Below, piece by piece: positions 44,143 to 56,734 of a stretch of DNA of 64,000 nucleotides (its first letter is position 1; each line of letters begins with the position of its first letter). The notes below the pieces were generated by a model, which made no database searches, was not told where the DNA came from, and saw only the letters and a program-made list of their open reading frames with translations. The translations under genes and the position numbers were made by a program. This DNA is from Melieria omissa (taxonomy: Eukaryota; Arthropoda; Insecta; Diptera; Ulidiidae). The stretch lies in contig OZ020269.1 in NCBI GenBank assembly GCA_963971225.1, positions 2,666,001 to 2,730,000 on the forward strand, written 5' to 3'.

Positions 44143-45812
44143 CATATGTAACCGCCGTAGTCGTTATTATCAGATTGAAATTTATGCTCAGAATCAACTA
44201 AGTGGCAACGACTTGTCCGTGCTAGCTAATTGGTTGGAGGAAGAGGTTGGATCGTTTCAGCGGCATTTCACTTAATTTTGTCAGGAACGATATTTCTATT
44301 TCTTCTTATCTAATTGTACTCGGATGATTTAGTTTTTCCGGAACCTAAATCGAATTGTGCTTTTGTTGCATGAATGTTTCCCTAAGTTTTCGATTAGTTC
44401 GCTGTATAGAATGCTGCAGTGAATTATCCTTCCATATCTGTGACACTTCCAAATAGATGAAACACTTTCGCTGGTAGAGGAACACAACATTATGTTTATT
44501 TATTTTCATTACCTTTAATGCGGTTTAGTGACAAAACCATCGCTCGATTTTGACTTGGGTTCATCTGTTCATATAGGAATTGCGGGTGCGTAGATGTGAT
44601 TGTGTGGTTGTGTCTGTTTGTATGGGCGTGTTTGTGTGTGAATTGAATTATTCCTATGAGAGGGGGAAAATTACCTTCTTAGGACTGACATCTTAAAGTA
44701 CATGAGAAACAGTAAGTGTAGTTAGTTACTTTAGCGTTAGATACGATGACGTTGAAGTTGAAATTACATTTAGATCGGCTTAAGGATTAATTAGTACAGC
44801 TATGGAAAGTACAAATACAGATAGTGGATGTGGCGAAGCACAATTGCTGAAAAAATACGCAACGACAACACGACTGGAATTCGACATTGAAACCATCCCA
44901 AATGTTGTGTTCGTTCCTCATATTTCCAAGTATTTTTATCTGCTGTTGGGTTTGCTCTTTGCTCCTTGATTTTGATTAAGTTTCCTCTGCACGCATTCAC
45001 TTATATAAGTATCAGTTGGCACAGAATACCAGTCACTTGTGAGTAGTAGTGAAAGCGCACTGTTGGGGGGTTACGGAGTGCCGGAATGGAAAGTGTAATA
45101 AACTTAAAAGATTTTAAATATATTGAGATAACAAAAATTATCTATAAACAACATCTTTAACTTAATCAGTCTACAGGAATGTGCGTTTGTGAGTGTATTA
45201 CAATAAATATGTTTTGTGCGTGAGGAAATGGCAAAAGATGGCTGTAAGGTTTGTCTTCTAAAAAGTGGTACACTTTCGTTTTCATCTATAATACAAACAA
45301 AAATATATCAGTAATGAATTTACTTATGCTAATACATTTTAATACAAATATAGAAACGCTTGAATATAGATCTTTGAGAACGATGAGTTTTCGACAGTAC
45401 ATACATGTAAAAAATATTCATTACCTTTGCTTAGTCTTAAAATTTTCGGCGATAACAATAAAGAAGGACCGGTGCACTGTCGGAGTGATCACAAAAGTAG
45501 CCGCCTCCGACACGATGTCCACAATTAAAAACCCATAGTCTTTAATTTCATTACAATGATAGTGAGCGTGTGGCCTACGCCCACGGCCCACACATGTACT
45601 AATGCTTTTGTGCATATGTACATATACATACATACATCTACACAGCTATCTATACTAAAGTTAAAATCCTTAGCTACCGGTTTAATGTGAGTGATTTGCA
45701 GCTGGGTCGCCATCTACATTTTGGAACAAATCCGCATTTACGGCACTCTCAGCGCAGGCACTATTGCAGACTTTCCACTTGGGCGTTTGGCATGAGCTGA
45801 TTTCCAAGATAC
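44143..45812. other. Downstream flank of the Drl-family gene; no other gene
   Basis: Follows the stop codon at 45813 on the minus strand, so the first part is 3' untranslated region. Poly(A) site not fixed. No other conserved frame on either strand. Confidence 0.5.
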
Positions 45813-46974
45813 TTAGATGTACTTTCCCAAGTCCTCGTGAAAGTCTTGTAAGTAGGCGAGCAGCTGCGGGAAAGATGGTCGCTGCTTCGGATCTGCCAGC
45901 CAGCAGCAGGACATTACAGTAAAACTAGGTATGGTAAATGTAAACAAGAATTTTCTGTGTTTATCTGATATTCTATGGAGGGTTCCGTAACTTACAACTC
46001 ATCTGGGCAGTTGATAGGCTGACCCAGCCGAAAGCCGTCCGAAAGATAGGCAGCCAGTTCAAATATGTCCACCTCTTCAAAGGGCGTAAGCGCAAGTGTA
46101 GCCAATTCCCAAAACAGCACGCCCAGCGTCCAAATATCACTGTAGGTGGAGTAGTATTTCTTCTGAAGCGACTCCAGTGCCATCCACTTGAGAGGCCGAT
46201 TCTCGTTGTCTCCAAGGCAATGGTAGTCGTCGGGGAAAAGATCGCGCGACAAGGCGCTATCACAAATTTTCACATAGGAATCTTGGTCAAGACTGCGGGA
46301 GACAGATAACGTTTAGGAGAGGATGCAGTGCATATTAGCATTTGGTGAAATCTATGACATTACTAGCAATTTCTCGTTGCGATATCTCGATGTATGATGC
46401 CCACAGAGTGCAGATGCGCCAATCCTTTAGTCACATGCAAACCGAATTCCACCAGCTGGCGGGTACTAAGGGGACAGTTCATCTCTCGTGTTTTTTGTAA
46501 AAATCTGAAAATCAGTTGTGGAAACGAGGGAAGCAGTCACAATCGTTATGTCCTTCAACTAATGCAACTTAGGACTTACATTTTGAGGTTCCCTTTGGAC
46601 GGATAGGGGTAAGCTATTTCGGGTGGACCCGGCAGTTCGGTATTTGCCAGTAATGGCGTCAGTATATTCTGGTGGCCCACGCCGATTAATATAGAGGCGT
46701 CCTGCAGCAGACACGCCACCTGCGTCAGCGACGCGCCATCGACAACCGTTTTGATAAGCACATCGCAGGAGTCACCCAGGTTGCCGGCATAAATCCGGCC
46801 GTATGTGCCCTCCTTCATGAGATGCTGACAGCTGAGCGCACCCGGCTGCACGTTTGGTATTCGGCGAAGTTTCTCTTTGGGATCGCCGGCACTGCCCGCT
46901 GAAGAGCTAGCGCCGCCAAAGACGCTGCCATTGCCGCCTCCGCGACTACTTTTCGGCGTGGACATGCTGTAGAC
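45813..46974 (-). CDS. Drl-2: Derailed/RYK-family Wnt receptor, four 3' exons (pseudokinase domain)
   Basis: Exons 46974-46580, 46504-46364, 46292-45996 and 45924-45813 join in frame through introns of 75, 71 and 71 bp, all with GT donors (GTAAGT three... two perfect, one GTAATG) and AG acceptors. They encode the intracellular kinase-like domain of a RYK/Derailed Wnt receptor, a single-pass plasma-membrane protein for axon guidance: glycine loop EGTYGRIYAG, VLIK lysine, IIHRDIATRN catalytic loop, then CDSALSRDLFP where DSA replaces the DFG metal-binding motif, as is typical of this inactive family, PLKWMALESL, SDIWTLGVLFWELATL and INCPDELFF. The protein ends QDFHEDLGKYI and stop at 45815-45813. 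I favour Drl-2 over drl or dnt from the FFTVMSCCW and C-terminal wording, from memory. The N-terminal part of this exon set (STPKSSRGGGNG) is a Gly/Ser linker. Confidence 0.88.
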
Positions 46975-48800
46975 CTGCACCAAAGGAAAACATTTTATTT
47001 GCTAGAAATTATAAAGCGCATAGTTCTGCGCTTGCTGTGAAAGGAAAATACGTAGCGCCTTCGATTCTTGAAGGGGATTGTGTTCGGTTGCCGAATACTT
47101 AGTTTCGTTACAAGCATAATGCCGGTGGTGCGAGTATCTGACATAAAGAGGGGTGACAAGCTGGAAACAATAGCACATCAAAAGCAGTGCTTCCCGGCTC
47201 TACCAGTTGTTTTGCCTTCACCGCAATGATGTGCGATGTGCTGTAGGCATGAAACAGTGATCTAAATGGCTAACTTGTGGCAATGATGCCGATTTACGGA
47301 TCCTATGTTTATTGGCTGTGATGCTGCGTTTAATTACATATGTATATGTAGCTCCGCTGAAAGGCTAACATTTTTTGTTTGAATAAGTTAACAGAGTTAT
47401 CACAATCCGCCCCTCCCATGCCTTTCCGACCCGCAGCTGCATTGACATCGCCTTACCTCAACTGCCAGTTGCAACAAAGCTCTTTTGTTGGAGCCACTTG
47501 GCTGCCTTTGTGCCGCATCGTAAATCTTCATAAAGCATGATTTACCCAGTTTTACATTCGCAGACTGGCAAAGACCGCTGCGCGTTGCGTGGCCACTTTT
47601 CAAAAATGCGGTCTGCAAAATATTCAACAGTGATAAACAATCAGCTCTGACCAACGCGGTGCAATACCAAAATTTAATTACCCTTCGCACAACTACGAAC
47701 ATTTGTGTAGGTGGTGAGTACAGATGCATTGACAAAGCAGCAACAGGATTGAGAACAATTTCATTTATTATAGAGAACAACCGCATTGTGGGGAAATTTA
47801 TGTCTGTTATGTCGCCAATTGCGGTGTCACCCGTGGCATCGTGGGCGGTTGCAGTGCCCGAGTTTCGTGACACTAATAACAACAACAAAATAAATCAGCA
47901 ACGTTCCAATAACAATACCACGAACAATAAGTGCTGAGAAGCTGCCGAGCGAGCGGCATCCATTCTCACCGCGACGCGGTGGCAACACGCCCGACAACAA
48001 AGCGAGGTCAAATGTAATAGCAGCACCAGCCAAATAATAGCAGTGACAGTAACGGCAGTGCAAACTGCAACAGAACAAACTCGTAGCAGCAACAGCAACA
48101 TGTGTCGCGCATGTTGAGATATTTTCAATTAAAGTGAAACAATGCACACTCTATCATCGTTCAGCGCAACAGCGCTGGCGAACGGTGTTCAGCTTTCGTT
48201 CTGCAAAGAGCGGGGACGGGGACGGGGAGACCAGCGGATGTATGGCACTGGGGTTATAAATCTTTTTCGCCAAATAAATACAGCGCTCGGCGGCCATCAA
48301 TGCAGCTGTGTGAGTGCCAACGGCCAACGTTCACATCGAAATCGCAGGATGCGAACCGACCCCTCCCAGCTAGTAAACGCCGGGAGAGCGGCAACAGAGT
48401 AAAAGTGTAATTAAAAACTTTGACTAACGAAACCCAGCCCTCCGACCAGCAAACAAACCAGTAAACCTTTGGACCAATAGGCTTCCGCTGTCAGCTGTTA
48501 AGGTCGACATTAGGATGGGCATGGGATGGAAGAGAGGGCCGATGTTATAACGTGAACCTTTAATAGAGCTGGAAAAGTTAGAGGGGAGCAAAGCACACTA
48601 GAAGAAACATTTAAGCTGAATCAATGAGTGGCGGTTGCGATACGACAATTACGGAGAACACAGCCAATGCCCATCTTACAATTTCTTTAGGAATTACAGT
48701 TGTTGGCGTTGGCTGTATGCTACGCAGTGTTATAGCTGTTTTGAAGCTAATAATTTTAGAACGTAAAATTTATATTTCTCTGATTTGTGAGACGTACAAA
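46975..48800 (-). other. 3' part of the 16.5-kb intron of the Drl-family gene
   Basis: No conserved frame. Overlapping open stretches at 47.4-48.4 kb on both strands have CAA/GTT-rich composition and no motif. A regulatory function cannot be judged. Confidence 0.5.
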
Positions 48801-48989
48801 ATAATACCAAGTCAGGATACGAATTGGGTACATGATGCTACCAAAACCGCGGCGACCTGCGGATCGGTGCCAGCAGACGAACGGGTCGCACAAAAAGTTC
48901 AAATGCGGGGCCGGAAAATCACTAATAATTTCGAAAGTGTTGTCACATATCGCATTGGCTTTGTTTCCAATGCAACCACAGAACGTTCT

Positions 48990-49140
48990 CTCGAAGGTGG
49001 AAAAAATTACTCATACGCCTAAAGTTTTCACGAGCGAAATAATGGACGCAGTAAAGAGAATTAAAGCCAAGACTCCTGGCTTAGACAGCATACCAAATTG
49101 CGTACATAAGACCGCCAGAATCGGTCAGAATTGCGAATTG
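48990..49140 (+). pseudogene. LINE fragment before the reverse transcriptase palm
   Basis: A short plus-strand piece reads HTPKVFTSEIMDAVKRIKAK then TPGLDSIPN, the conserved segment (KxxKAPGxDGIPN type) just ahead of the reverse transcriptase fingers in R1/LOA/Jockey-like LINEs. It is too short and diverged to classify; boundaries unclear. Confidence 0.55.
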
Positions 49141-49199
49141 CGCAACAATCAATTTTGGGTTTGTCAGCCTGGGATTACAAGTAATTAAGTATGAGATTT

Positions 49200-50254
49200 T
49201 CAGAATCATTCCGTAAAACGCGCTGCTAGTTAGCCCGGCCCGGCTGTCACAGACGCAACAAATTGTAGACACGCTGGAACAACTTCACACCATTTTCAAT
49301 GTTAACACAAACGTCGAAAACTCACCACCCACCATCCTCAGCTCCGCGGTCAACCCACCTCGCACAACGTCCCTTGCACAAAATATAACGCCCATTCTTT
49401 AGGCTTAACGCCCACCCGGCGTGACACCTTTGACAACAAAACAGCTGGCAGCAACGGCTTCAGCACAAATTGCAGCTCACTTAATGAACGTGAAATTGGG
49501 CAGGTGTTGTCGAGGTACGTTAAATTGTTCACAACGATTTCTGTGTCTCGTTTCGCATCCCTTCGCTGTCGTCACTCCTTCCAGTCTTGGTTTGTTCATT
49601 ACATAGCCGCGTGCGCCCATGCTGAGCAAAATGTTTTTCAATTATATTTTAATTTGGTTAAACTAACGAACCCGCTCGACGTACTCCATATTCCCCACCC
49701 CCGTCGCGCATAACACGCAACCCCAGGAGCCACCCAACCTTTAGTCACACGGTGAGGTGTTAATTGTATGCCAGGCTAGATTCTGATAAATCTGCAGTTT
49801 TTGTGCCATGGCATATGGTATGTTCGTAGCACACTTCATTCGCTGCTCTTGCAGGATTAAGTACACGAATGACTTGTTTTGTTATACTTGAAACTGTGAG
49901 TGAGGATTGGATGCATACGGAGACTGTGTTCTGTAGTATCGCCCAAGTATCTTATCGTATACAAGTGACAAAGACGTACCAGACATACTTTAAAGACATA
50001 CAACACGCAAAACATTTGAAATTAGTATGTATTGCATGTCATCACACTATGATCACATTTGAAAGCGAAATTGGTGAATATTGGGGAGTCAAGTTCAGGT
50101 ACTTCAGGGCCTAGCTTTGAGATATCGACTCCGATGGAAATCATAAGTATTGTTGTAATCGACATTACCTTTGATTGCCCTTTACCGATCCGTCATTGCA
50201 ATATATTGTACTTAAATAATAGATGGTGATAAGGAGGGCGATGTGACGAGGGTT
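49200..50254. other. Intron of Drl-family gene; nothing recognised
   Basis: No coding motif or repeat boundaries seen. Confidence 0.5.
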
Positions 50255-50262
50255 CCTCGCCC

Positions 50263-50494
50263 CAGAGTTGCCGCTTTTGGTCTTTTCGGACCAAAATTGG
50301 TCCGATGTTTTTACTTTGGTCCGCTGGTCTGCTTAAACGAATTTCGATCCGTTTTATGAAGTGAATATCTCCTCCTTAGTACATACAATTTATTAATACA
50401 AATAAAATCGTTATTTAAAAATTACTTTAAAGATAACGCAAATTTTTAATTTGGTCGGTTTGGTCGAACAACATTTTTTCAAGTGGCAACACTG
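50263..50494. mobile_element. 232-bp hAT MITE, perfect 8-bp duplication
   Basis: CAGAGTTGCCGCTT at 50263 and AAGTGGCAACACTG ending 50494 are inverted ends. CCTCGCCC is repeated exactly at 50255-50262 and 50495-50502. The interior repeats TTGGTC/GGACCA motifs. Ends are related to those of 51375-53284. Confidence 0.92.
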
Positions 50495-50502
50495 CCTCGC
50501 CC

Positions 50503-51366
50503 TCCAGCTATTGCCGCGTAAACTTAAGTGTAGCAGAATCTAAAGTCGCAATACCGTGTGACAAATTCACTCCTTTGTCACACCGAGCCAAACGACTGCT
50601 GGAAAAAGCGTCATTACTTCTTGCATCCACCGAGCACTTCTTCTTGCTTTTCTTCCACTTCCGTTTTGGTAATTTATGCATTTGGGCCACTTCATAATTT
50701 CGATGCCATGGCATTAGCTACTCCCACCCCACCTCAAAGCTCGCAAGCCTTGCATTCGCGATGCCTATGTGAGTGATCGCATTGTTTGATTTGTTTGGCT
50801 CAAACAAGGGTTGCGCGTCTTGCGGTCTTGATTTTTCACTCGACATTAATTAACTTTTTGACTGCAACAGACAATAGAAAAAAAATTAAAAATTATGTTA
50901 TGTTATATAACTACTTAATTGCTCAAAGCGATTATTTAATTTGCCCGCCGCCCCTTGTCGCACCATTTCAGAGTACCCAGAGTGAGCAGGAAGCTGAATG
51001 ATGTCCGGACCAGATCTCACCATGCCAAGCGACGCAACCGCATGTATATAGAATATATGTACCTATGACAGATATTAAAATACTTTCGAATCGGCTACCA
51101 GCTTCAGAAGCCGGTGCTGGCTCAAAGCTGGATGTGGTAACTTCCGCTGTTGGCTGTTGTTGGCTGGCAGGAAGTAATCATGCATGCATGCATGTCGACC
51201 ATTTGCGGGCTGGGCACAATTTTGCCATTTTGTGGTCAAAGTTGTTTAATAAAATTTGTCAGTTGTTTTCAAATAATAATGGGCAGTTGACTTTGTAGTC
51301 AAGGTTTTGGAGAAGCGATTTTCGCAAGCAGCGAGAGGGACTCCAAGTCCCATAAATGTTTTTATG
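50503..51366. other. Intron DNA; nothing recognised
   Basis: No conserved frame or repeat. A short TGCATGCATGCATG run lies near 51180. Confidence 0.5.
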
Positions 51367-51374
51367 GTCTCATG

Positions 51375-53284
51375 CAGGTTTGCCGTTATGCGACTAAAGT
51401 GTCAAATTGACTTTTTAACAATTTTTTAAAAATAGGCTTATTTTGACACTTTTCTTCAAAATCATGCGACTTTTTCCCCCCTTTTTTTATCAAAAAGTTT
51501 ATATGTAGAGGAATTCTATGTAATGTGCCACGTGGCTTTTTTGCGTATAACTCGTTAGAAAATTAACTTATCGCCAATGTTAATATACCGTTGGAAAGAT
51601 AGTTTAAAGAGCTATGATCCAAGGAAACACCTCATTTGAAGTTTTTGTAAATACTAATTTTACAGCCAATTTCCCAAAGTGTTAAAAAAGGACAACCTAA
51701 AAGGTTTTTAATGTAAAGTGCCATCCCCTAAAAAAATCGCACAAAACGTATAAATCTCAAGTAAAAATGCATGATTTAGAAAATTTACGAAAGATTATTG
51801 AATTTAATTTGAATTGAATAGAAAATGACCTAAAGCCAAATGCATATTGAATGGTAACGAATGAAACGAATAACTATATGGACATTAATATACGCAACTG
51901 AACTAATTTTTGCCTCATGATAGAATTAGAGAAAAATTGACTAACACTTTAAATTCATTTTAATGACGATTCCGAGCAAGAAAAAGTCATTTTACCGATA
52001 TAGTATCACAAATAAAATGAAAAAAGAGGGGTGGCACTTTACAAAGAATAAAAGGTGGCCCTTTACATTTTTACGCCATTTTGGAAATCATTGAATAAAT
52101 GGTCTCCACTTACGATATGCTCGGATATCATTTCGGATTATGAAAAAGCATTAAAAATTAAGTCCAACACTGATATTTACCTTAGTTTTGTAGACGTATT
52201 TGATTTATTTTTCACCGCAACAAAAACCTTCAGCTTTTATTTTTAAGTTGTTTCTTAACCAAATTTTACATTTTTTCCCCCCTTAAAAACCACATTAAAA
52301 TTTATGTTGTATACGATACACCTTAAATAAAATTTTTTTGCTTGGATTGCTGGAACATCAAAATCGAGCAAGAGTGGCAGCTTACAAAGAATTCCCCTAC
52401 ATTTTGATAATTGTTTCGTAAAGTTTGTTGGGACCGCCGACGAAGAGAATCTAATTGATCTCTGAGTCGGCGGTCTCACGCCCCTCCCGCATACACACAC
52501 GGTCCCGAAAGCACTCAATCATTCACTCACGCACGCACGCACACAAATCTACTCTATCTCTCTATCCTTCACTCACTGTTTTCCTCTTCCAAAAATGAAT
52601 TGTTCTCCCCTTTTCCGACTCCTTTAGACATAAGCTTAAGATTATAAAGTTAGTTAGTAAGAACTAGCAAAAGCGTGCACACGGACTTTTTCCAAATAAA
52701 ACCCTCCCATTGCACATTTCGCCAAAAACCGTCGTCGCCTTTTATTTCGTCGATCACTGTCCCGCAAGTATTCAAAGTTAATTTTTTTTATTTTTACGTG
52801 TTTCAAAGTACTCAAAATATGCCTTCCTTTTAGTATACACTTTTCAAAGATACCTCTGTCAACATTTAAACTACTTGCAACCCTTTTATAATGTCAAAGT
52901 TTTCCCGCAAAATGTACAAAATTAATCTGAATTAATGCGCTATTTTGTGGCATTGCCTAAGTTATTTGTGCCAAATTAATTTTGATGGCTCCCAATGGAT
53001 AAGTAAGTATATCACGCATATGCTTTGAAATGTTTTCGTAATAAATACGAAACATGCATATGGGACTGTTTAATATATTCCTTATCAATTATTTTTAGGA
53101 GAAAACAGTTTTTTACCGGAAATTATCTTCTTTAGAAATTTATTAAAAATAATTAGTTTCGAAAGGTGAAATAATGAAAGTTTATACTTATATACATGGT
53201 ATAACAAAATTGGATCACTTGACACTTTTTTTGCAGCTGTGACACTTTTTTTGCGACTTTTTTAAATTTTCAGCGGCAACACTG
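51375..53284. mobile_element. hAT-like element carrying a solo LTR
   Basis: CAGGTTTGCCGTTATGCGAC at 51375 and GCGGCAACACTG ending 53284 are the ends; GTCTCATG (51367-51374) and GTCTCACG (53285-53292) agree at 7 of 8. Near both ends AAAGTGTCA/TGACACTTT repeats occur. No transposase motif. A retrotransposon LTR is inserted at about 52426-52766. Confidence 0.85.
52426..52766 (+). repeat. Probable solo LTR of a retrotransposon
   Basis: It starts TGTTGGGACCGCCGACGAAG and ends GTCCCGCA, TG to CA with partly inverted ends, contains AATAAA at about 52695 and is GC-richer than its host element. Flanks AAGTT and AAGTA would be a near 4-5 bp duplication depending on the exact end. No internal domain adjoins it. 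Family not identified. Confidence 0.55.
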
Positions 53285-53292
53285 GTCTCACG

Positions 53293-54561
53293 CATCAATT
53301 CAACATGCTTTACAGTTGTAGCAGGACTATTTATCTGGCGAGTTTCAAGTCTGCAAAACTCACTATAATATGTAATATCTAACTGGCGCTGCAGATATCT
53401 TCAAATTACGTTAAATTATTTGACAACCAAACCATTGCACTCGCGTGCACGCAACTTGTTGTGGCGCTGTTCGGCCTGGCTTCGCAGCGACCATGTCATT
53501 TTGGTTGATTTACAAGTTCTTTAATGAGGCGACAACATTTTTAATTAGTGCACCTGTTATTCTTGGCGTTGATGGCGGCCATGGCGAAACGTGGTGCTGC
53601 ACTCAAGTAGGCTCTTCACGTGCCGCTAAAAGCAGACCCATAAAACTAATTTTCGTTTACATTGTTGTTCCCCTTCCAGCCCTTGGGCTTCATCATGTGG
53701 GCCTCTGCCCGTGTCAATGTTAATGACAACCATTTCTCTTTTACAGCCATGGCGACTGGAGGTAGAGGCGAAGTATTAATCTATTGTATTTCCCTCTCCT
53801 TTCCACTTGTTTCGGAAGTGTCCTTACACAATCTGATCGGGAGGAAGGGCGGCTGGTGACACCAAGGACTTACGCTACACTACTTCTGCCTGTCCGCTGC
53901 CCCACTGTTGCCTCGGGTACAGTCGCTTGCTCCTTGTTGTCCTCGCACACGTACTCCCGCCCCGCTTCGACGCATGTCGCCAATAACTTGTAAGCATTCC
54001 TCCAAACACGCTCATAGTCATGTACCAGCAGATGTAGCAAAGCTGGCTGGTGTCGTTTGTAATTGTTGTTGCTGCGTCGTTTGTTCGTGCATTTGGGTGG
54101 ATGTTTGTCGGTCTAGCTTCGTGTGTAGTATGTGTGTGGATACAGAGTTGAAACTGCACCACTGCCAGCCGCTTGATTCGGTGCTAAACCCCCGGCGCAC
54201 ATTAAAGCAATTGCCAGCGTTTATGGACTGATTTAATAGAAAATAAACGATGTGAGTTAATGGTGGAAATAGGTTCGGAGCAACTGACGGTGTAGTATGG
54301 GTGCGTTGGCCATGAGCTGGTTGGCGTACATGTAGAAGGAACAACAAAAGCACGCAATACGAACGAAAATTACTGCTTTACTATTTTCACTAATTTCATA
54401 CTCCACTTCGGCCTGAAATTGGTTTAATTCCCTTCCGACTGACTGGGAGCCAAGCACTGACAGAGTGCGTTGAAGTGGCTAAAGTGCCGCGTGCCTGTGC
54501 ATGTGTACTGGAAGGCCCAACTAACACTGTTGCAGTCACATCACAATAAGTGTGTCGCTTC
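53293..54561. other. Intron DNA; nothing recognised
   Basis: Frames open on both strands without conserved motifs; no repeat boundaries seen. Confidence 0.45.
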
Positions 54562-55484
54562 CTACCCTGTCGGACCTGAGACAACCAGTTCCCAAAATTC
54601 ATTGGTCTTTCAACTTGTTTTTTGTAGTCAATTGGGCAACTAGTTGTCCAAGTGACTGTCATCGGATGCAGAAGTGGGTGAGTTCGCGTCTAATCGTTCA
54701 CGTTCTGCGTGCGCGTTCATAGGCGAGAAGAAACATGAAAATACGAAACGAAACGAAAGACGGAACAGAGGTGAAATAATCAACATTATTCTGTTAGGGC
54801 TGGTCTTGCGATGCTTTTGTTACAACAACAACGTATAAATGTTTCTTTCTTTCTGTTTCTATGACTCGAAGTTCGCTCGATTTGCACGTTTTGTCTTGAA
54901 TGATTTCAGTTAGAATTTTGCGTGGTTGCGTGAAGCAACGAATTGCAGCAGCAGTCGAATGGTATTTATTAATAAATTTATGTAATTATGTTTATGTAAT
55001 TATTTATTAATTTATTTATTTTTTTATTAATTGCAGGCGAAGTCAGGATGTTGAACTGCGTCAGACCCCAAACAGTTTCGAAGTGTGTCAACAAGTCGAG
55101 GTTCATCTGTGAATGCACCAACAATTTTTTTATTCCCCATGATTTTTTGTTATTATTTTTAAATATTTATAAAATAAAATAATTATTTTAAAAATGTATT
55201 GCTTTATTTTCCACATAAAATTCAACTGGTTAGAGAACTAGTCCTGAATAAACTAGTTCGCAAACTAGTCGCTTTCAACTGGTTTGACAACTGGTTGCTT
55301 CGGACTAGCCTTGGACTAGTTGCAAATGGATGCAGACGGCGACAATTGACCCTCGCCTAGGACACCGCCATGTTAAAAGGGTGAGTTTGCTCCAAGGAAA
55401 CGAGTCGATTCTGAGGTCATATGTGACTGTCAAACGACTAGTTGAAAAACTAGACTTGGACCAGTCCGATTTCCCACAGGGTAG
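54562..55484. mobile_element. Possible DNA element with CTACCCTGT ends
   Basis: CTACCCTGTCGGA at 54562 and TCCCACAGGGTAG ending 55484 are imperfect inverted ends, and ACTAGT/AACTGG motifs are reiterated at both sides (54570-54655 and 55229-55470). I find no convincing target duplication, so this is tentative. Confidence 0.35.
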
Positions 55485-55881
55485 CTTAACTTACATACAT
55501 ACATATCCTCTGAGCGGCTGTCTGACGCATGCATTAAGGGTTAAAATTCAGGCCTAAGCAAACACACATACCAATGCCGATTTGGATGCTACTATTCGAA
55601 ATCGTTACGACTCGCAGCCCATTTAAGATCCGAAATTAAACATTCCGATACATTACCAAAGAAATGCTCTTGATGCACTCAACGTTCGTTCGGCACTGTT
55701 TCAATTAACTTGCTCTTCATAATAATTATGCTGGAGTATTTGTCGATGCACTTTCGAAAATTTCTCAAGAAAGATTTTGCGCAGTTCGGCATTGATAATT
55801 CGAATGATTGCTCGTTTGTGAATAAAGCCGAAAAGCATTGCTTTGCAATGCAAATGAAAGGTTCACAGGTTTTGTGGCATC
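55485..55881. other. Intron DNA; nothing recognised
   Basis: No gene or repeat boundary seen apart from a TACA run near 55495. Confidence 0.45.
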
Positions 55882-55900
55882 ACAGTTGTTGCGAGTAGAG

Positions 55901-56243
55901 TAATTAATTAATAATTTATAATAATTGATTGGCACGACAGCCCGCTTACGCGAGACTAAGGCCTAGCTTCCCGCAGCCACCCGTGTTGTGCGTGTGAATT
56001 TTGTACGCGGGTGGAAGGGACCTACAGTTTTTATGCCGGTTCCGAACGGCAGGTTGGGAGCTTTTTCATAGGCAATTTTTACTCTCAGAGGTTTGCCATT
56101 TCCAGCTGAGAGGACAGCCACCGAAAGAGAAAACGAGTTTCCCGTTATTTTTTTTAGGTGTTACTACATGCAGAATTCGATCTTGCGTCGCTCTACATGC
56201 GACTCGTTGGACCGCGCACTAACCCATTGAGCCACGGCGGCTG
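55901..56243 (-). repeat. Full-length SINE at the edge of a hAT element
   Basis: Reverse complement of the SINE at 4596-4922, nearly full length: head GCCGCCGTGGCTCAATGGG on the minus strand at 56243, tail AT-rich at 55901-55930. Both flanks contain ACAGT and then TGCGAGTAGAG (55882-55900; 56244-56264), a target duplication with some divergence that includes the first bases of the hAT element. Confidence 0.88.
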
Positions 56244-56734
56244 ACAGTAGAGCTGCGAGTAGAGTCCGACCGATTAGTCGGCATCGGCTAGTATCGGCCA
56301 ATAAAATTGGTATCGGCATCGGCTAGTATCGGCATCGGCCTTTTTTGGCCGATGCCACATCGGCCTATTTTTCTGCTTTTATTTTTTTGTTTTCATTTTT
56401 CGTACCAACGGGTTTTTATACCCCTTTTCAGTGATGTATCTATGTTCATATACACCTAAGTCTGTTTTTACACGGTCTTTTTTTACACGGTTTTGATATA
56501 ACACGGTTTGAAAATTGAATATTTTTAATTTTTTTACACGATTTTATTCCATTTAGCACGATTTGAAATTTTATGTACTTAAATTTTTTTTGTCAAATTT
56601 AATTTTTGCGAAGTATGTTCATATCACAAAAAAGTATTTATGAAAGAAAAAAGTCTGAAACCATCGATAGTATCGATAGTGCTATCGATAGTTTGCGAAC
56701 ACTAGCTTAAAGATTTAAGTGAATTCCCTTTTAG

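Noticed and set aside
47400..47888. 162-codon minus-strand frame in the receptor intron
   Set aside because: No link to receptor sequence and no splice-site support; upstream receptor exon joins directly to 46974.
48624..49022. 132-codon plus-strand frame
   Set aside because: Overlaps the LINE fragment region and shows no domain; likely chance or repeat-derived.
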